A stretch of 64,000 nt of DNA from JAPLDA01 sp043783155 (GTDB taxonomy: Bacteria > Bacteroidota > Bacteroidia > AKYH767-A > 2013-40CM-41-45): positions 87,828 through 151,827 of the forward strand of contig JAYVZS010000054.1 in assembly GCA_043783155.1 (NCBI GenBank). The letters run 5' to 3'. Below, in pieces: positions 62,170 through 64,000 of this stretch. Below the pieces are notes generated by a model. That model searched no databases. It was given only the letters and a program-made list of their open reading frames with translations, and was not told the DNA's origin. The position numbers and the translations under genes were made by a program. Every line of letters begins with the position of its first letter. Position 1 is the stretch's first letter.

Positions 62170-63144
62170 ATGTCAAAACAATATGCATCAGATGTAGAAG
62201 CGGTAGAGGATTTTGTTGCCTCTTATAAACGTCTCAGGAAAGAAATCGGTAAAGTCATTATTGGCCAGGATGAAGTGGTGCAGGATGTACTCATTTCTAT
62301 TTTCAGCCGTGGTCATTGCTTGCTGGTTGGTGTTCCTGGTCTTGCGAAAACATTGCTTGTAAATACCATCGCTCAAACACTTGGATTAACTTACAATCGC
62401 ATCCAGTTTACGCCCGATCTGATGCCTTCTGACATTATCGGTACTGAAATTTTGGATGAGTCGCGTCACTTTCGTTTTGTGAAAGGTCCGCTGTTTGCCA
62501 ACATTATTCTTGCTGATGAAATAAACCGGACACCGCCGAAAACGCAGAGTGCTTTGCTCGAGGCCATGCAGGAATATGCAGTAACGGCTGCCGGCAAACG
62601 TTATCCGCTCGATCTTCCGTTCTTTGTATTGGCAACGCAAAATCCGATTGAACAGGAGGGAACATATCCTCTTCCAGAAGCTCAGCTCGATCGTTTCATG
62701 TTCAATGTGATGCTTACCTATCCTGATTTCGACCAGGAGGTAATGGTTGTAAAGAATACCACTTCTGACTTTACTCCTAAGCTTGAAAAAATTATTTCGG
62801 CTGAAGAGATCGTTTATTTCCAAAGTCTGATCCGTAGAATTCCTATTCCTGATAATGTGTTGCAATATGCTGTTTCACTTGCTCAGAAAACGAGACCGAA
62901 TACCAAGGTGGCAACATCGGACGCAAACAATTACCTTTCATGGGGAGCCGGTCCGCGGGCGTCTCAATACCTCGTGATCGGGGCAAAAGCACATGCCGCT
63001 TTAAACGGAAAATTCTCACCCGATATTGACGATGTAAAGGCTGTAGCCCCAGCTATACTGCGTCATCGCATTGTGAGGAACTACAAAGCGGAAGCAGATG
63101 GTGTTTCAGTCGAACGAATTGTGGAAGGATTACTCAAAAATTAA
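62170..63144 (+). CDS. MoxR-family AAA+ ATPase
   Basis: The 324-residue protein has Walker A GVPGLAKT (54-61), Walker B IILADEINR (about 114-122), sensor 1 FVLATQNPIEQEGTYPLPEAQLDRFM and the C-terminal lid (AVAPAILRHRIV). MoxR ATPases act as chaperones that load metals or partners onto von-Willebrand-factor proteins. The usual DUF58, vWA and TPR genes that follow moxR in Bacteroidota are not visible here; instead the next genes are rpmG and DUF4295. The isomerase operon lies immediately upstream (51 bp), so linked transcription is possible. Confidence 0.94.
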   Translation: MSKQYASDVEAVEDFVASYKRLRKEIGKVIIGQDEVVQDVLISIFSRGHCLLVGVPGLAKTLLVNTIAQTLGLTYNRIQFTPDLMPSDIIGTEILDESRHFRFVKGPLFANIILADEINRTPPKTQSALLEAMQEYAVTAAGKRYPLDLPFFVLATQNPIEQEGTYPLPEAQLDRFMFNVMLTYPDFDQEVMVVKNTTSDFTPKLEKIISAEEIVYFQSLIRRIPIPDNVLQYAVSLAQKTRPNTKVATSDANNYLSWGAGPRASQYLVIGAKAHAALNGKFSPDIDDVKAVAPAILRHRIVRNYKAEADGVSVERIVEGLLKN

Positions 63145-63198
63145 GGCGAAATCGCTGAAAATTTATGGATTAGAATTTTTAAAATAGAAAAATTCAAC

Positions 63199-63206
63199 TA
63201 TATTTG
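63199..63206 (+). promoter_or_regulatory. Candidate -7 promoter box of rpmG
   Basis: TATATTTG matches TAnnTTTG exactly, 77 bases before the rpmG ATG. The position expected for the -33 element reads TTTTT, a one-base mismatch. Confidence 0.45.
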
Positions 63207-63282
63207 CAGCCCGAAAAGTTAGTCGGTTGTGAAGTATTCAAACAGCTGACAGTTTTTCAATTAACAATTAATATCATTTCCA

Positions 63283-63465
63283 ATGGCAAAGAGAGGCAAT
63301 AGAATCCAGGTAATTCTGGAATGTACAGAGCACAAAACAAGTGGTTTACCGGGTACTTCAAGGTACATCACCACCAAGAATAAAAAGAATACCACCGAGA
63401 GAATTGAATTGAAAAAGTTCAATCCGATCATGAAGAAAATGACCTTACACAAAGAGATTAAATAA
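63283..63465 (+). CDS. rpmG: 50S ribosomal protein L33
   Basis: This 60-residue basic protein matches L33 throughout: MAKRGNRIQVILECTEHK, SRYITTKNKKNTTERIELKKFNP and KKMTLHKEIK. It lies on the surface of the large ribosomal subunit near the E site. The protein retains one Cys (ECTEH) rather than the four-Cys zinc ribbon of the zinc-binding form, so it is the zinc-independent type. It is followed after 63 bp by the DUF4295 gene, which is the usual arrangement in Bacteroidota. The L28 gene often found before rpmG is not here; MoxR is upstream instead. Confidence 0.96.
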   Translation: MAKRGNRIQVILECTEHKTSGLPGTSRYITTKNKKNTTERIELKKFNPIMKKMTLHKEIK

Positions 63466-63528
63466 ATTTGTTCGCATGATTCGGTTTCAGTTTAAACCGT
63501 TTCATGTAAACCGAAAACATACATACCC

Positions 63529-63681
63529 ATGGCAAAGAAAGTAGTTGCAACACTCAAATCCGGAAAAGGAAAAGAGTTTTCAAAAGTGATTAAGATGATA
63601 AAAACTCCTTCCGGTTCTTATACCTTCAGGGAAGAAGTGGTGCATAACGATCACGTAAAAGATTTCCTGAAGAACAAATAA
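63529..63681 (+). CDS. DUF4295 small basic protein
   Basis: This 50-residue protein reads MAKKVVATLKSGKGKEFSKV in its first 20 residues and ends HNDHVKDFLKNK. It matches the short DUF4295 proteins of Bacteroidota, which are encoded next to rpmG and are likely ribosome- or translation-associated by context. The ATG at 63529 follows rpmG by 63 bp. It is rich in Lys (12 of 50) and has no enzymatic motif. Proteins this short are often missed. It ends just before an intrinsic terminator at 63703. Confidence 0.92.
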   Translation: MAKKVVATLKSGKGKEFSKVIKMIKTPSGSYTFREEVVHNDHVKDFLKNK

Positions 63682-63702
63682 TATTCACAACATGATGTTG
63701 GG

Positions 63703-63732
63703 GCTTCTTTCATTTCGGGAGAAGCTTTTTTT
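63703..63732 (+). terminator. Intrinsic terminator after the DUF4295 gene
   Basis: GCTTCT (63703-63708) and AGAAGC (63720-63725) form a 6 bp stem, followed by seven T residues (63726-63732). Confidence 0.7.
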
Positions 63733-63908
63733 GTTTGTGATAAAGGGAGCGGAATAATAAAAAATAAGTAATAATGAATAACGAGGCCGCAGTTCTAAAA
63801 GTATTGTTTCAAAAGAGATTCACGTTTTATAAAGAACTCGCCATCCTCAAAATAAATCGGTGTAATTATTTTCTCAATCGGTGTCGTCACAAAAAATCTA
63901 ATAAACAT

Positions 63909-63983
63909 CTCCGCCGCAGAGCAGCGGAGTATTTGATGGGAATTCTTTCCGATCGCCCCAAGGGGCGGGGAATAATTCCCATC
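63909..63983 (+). repeat. Compound palindromic REP-like unit
   Basis: A first stem pairs CTCCGCCGC (63909-63917) with GCAGCGGAG (63921-63929), one mismatch. A second, nested stem pairs GATGGGAATT (63935-63944) with AATTCCCATC (63974-63983) and encloses CGCCCC/GGGGCG (63954-63959, 63962-63967). Confidence 0.75.
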
Positions 63984-64000
63984 AGATCCCGATACGCTTC

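Larger units (their letters stand above)
63682..64000 (+). other. 319 bp end region with terminator and structured GC-rich repeat
   Basis: After the DUF4295 gene come a terminator (63703-63732), about 160 bp without a recognisable gene, and a compound palindromic unit (63909-63983). The ftsY gene that often follows DUF4295 in this group has not begun by the window end. Confidence 0.6.

Noticed and set aside
62386..62865. 159-codon open frame antisense to the MoxR gene
   Set aside because: The plus-strand MoxR gene has complete Walker motifs; the antisense frame is a shadow.
63481..63512. CGGTTT...AAACCG palindrome between rpmG and the DUF4295 gene as riboswitch or leader
   Set aside because: The stem is only 6 bp with no conserved riboswitch sequence; a chance palindrome is the simpler explanation.

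Overview
The window looks like a chromosomal segment of a member of the Bacteroidota. Eight or so exported proteins end in type IX secretion (T9SS) sorting domains of the YPNP...KFIKQ type or, in one case, the gliding-motility (CHU_C-like) type. A DUF4295 gene directly follows rpmG, lipoproteins are frequent, and the promoters I can see fit the Bacteroidota pattern TTTG-N19/20-TAnnTTTG. Almost all of the sequence is coding, in long same-strand runs. I found no rRNA, tRNA, CRISPR array, prophage or insertion-sequence transposase.

Layout. 1-2.3 kb (minus): GDP-L-fucose synthesis (gmd, fcl), followed by the first 19 codons of a class II glutamine amidotransferase cut by the window edge. 2.5-10.1 kb: housekeeping and mixed genes (RdgB-type pyrophosphatase, a solitary acyl-CoA mutase large subunit, a DivIC/FtsB-like protein, a MATE transporter, a beta-carbonic-anhydrase-like protein, a TMTC-like TPR membrane protein). 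10.3-22.5 kb (minus): a visibly AT-richer block in which an ECF sigma factor, a small membrane protein and a Spy/CnrX-like protein lie upstream of eight genes. These are two multicopper oxidases, an arylsulfotransferase-like propeller, a thioredoxin-like protein, a YHYH protein, a lectin-like exported protein, a DUF1566 protein and a HupE/UreJ-type membrane protein. Six of the eight carry T9SS tails. 23.2-34.1 kb (minus): a surface polysaccharide cluster (lytic transglycosylase, WecA-like transferase, RfbC, Wzc-like kinase, Wza-like exporter, methyltransferase, deacetylase, GT4, AsnB). 34.6-48.6 kb: mscL, lpdA, a collagen-motif lipoprotein, an ABCG-like transporter with a TerB-like front, then a four-gene envelope operon. 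48.8-63.7 kb (plus): paired M16 peptidases, a giant gliding-motility-type adhesin, guaB, a DinB protein, a three-gene periplasmic peptidyl-prolyl isomerase operon, a MoxR ATPase, rpmG and a DUF4295 gene.

The block most worth study is 10.3-22.5 kb. The sigma / anti-sigma-like / CnrX-like triad resembles the known CnrYXH metal-sensing arrangement and sits just upstream of a set of exported copper oxidases and metal-transporter-like genes. I infer an envelope metal-responsive, T9SS-exported redox system; the sequence does not prove which metal or substrate.

A second theme is small mobile-looking repeats. There are three copies of a palindromic element of about 145 bp, a 163 bp element with 13 bp inverted ends plus a truncated second copy, heptamer repeats and GC-rich palindromes. 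Several are translated in frame inside real genes (asnB linker, a SurA-like signal peptide, a lipoprotein N terminus).
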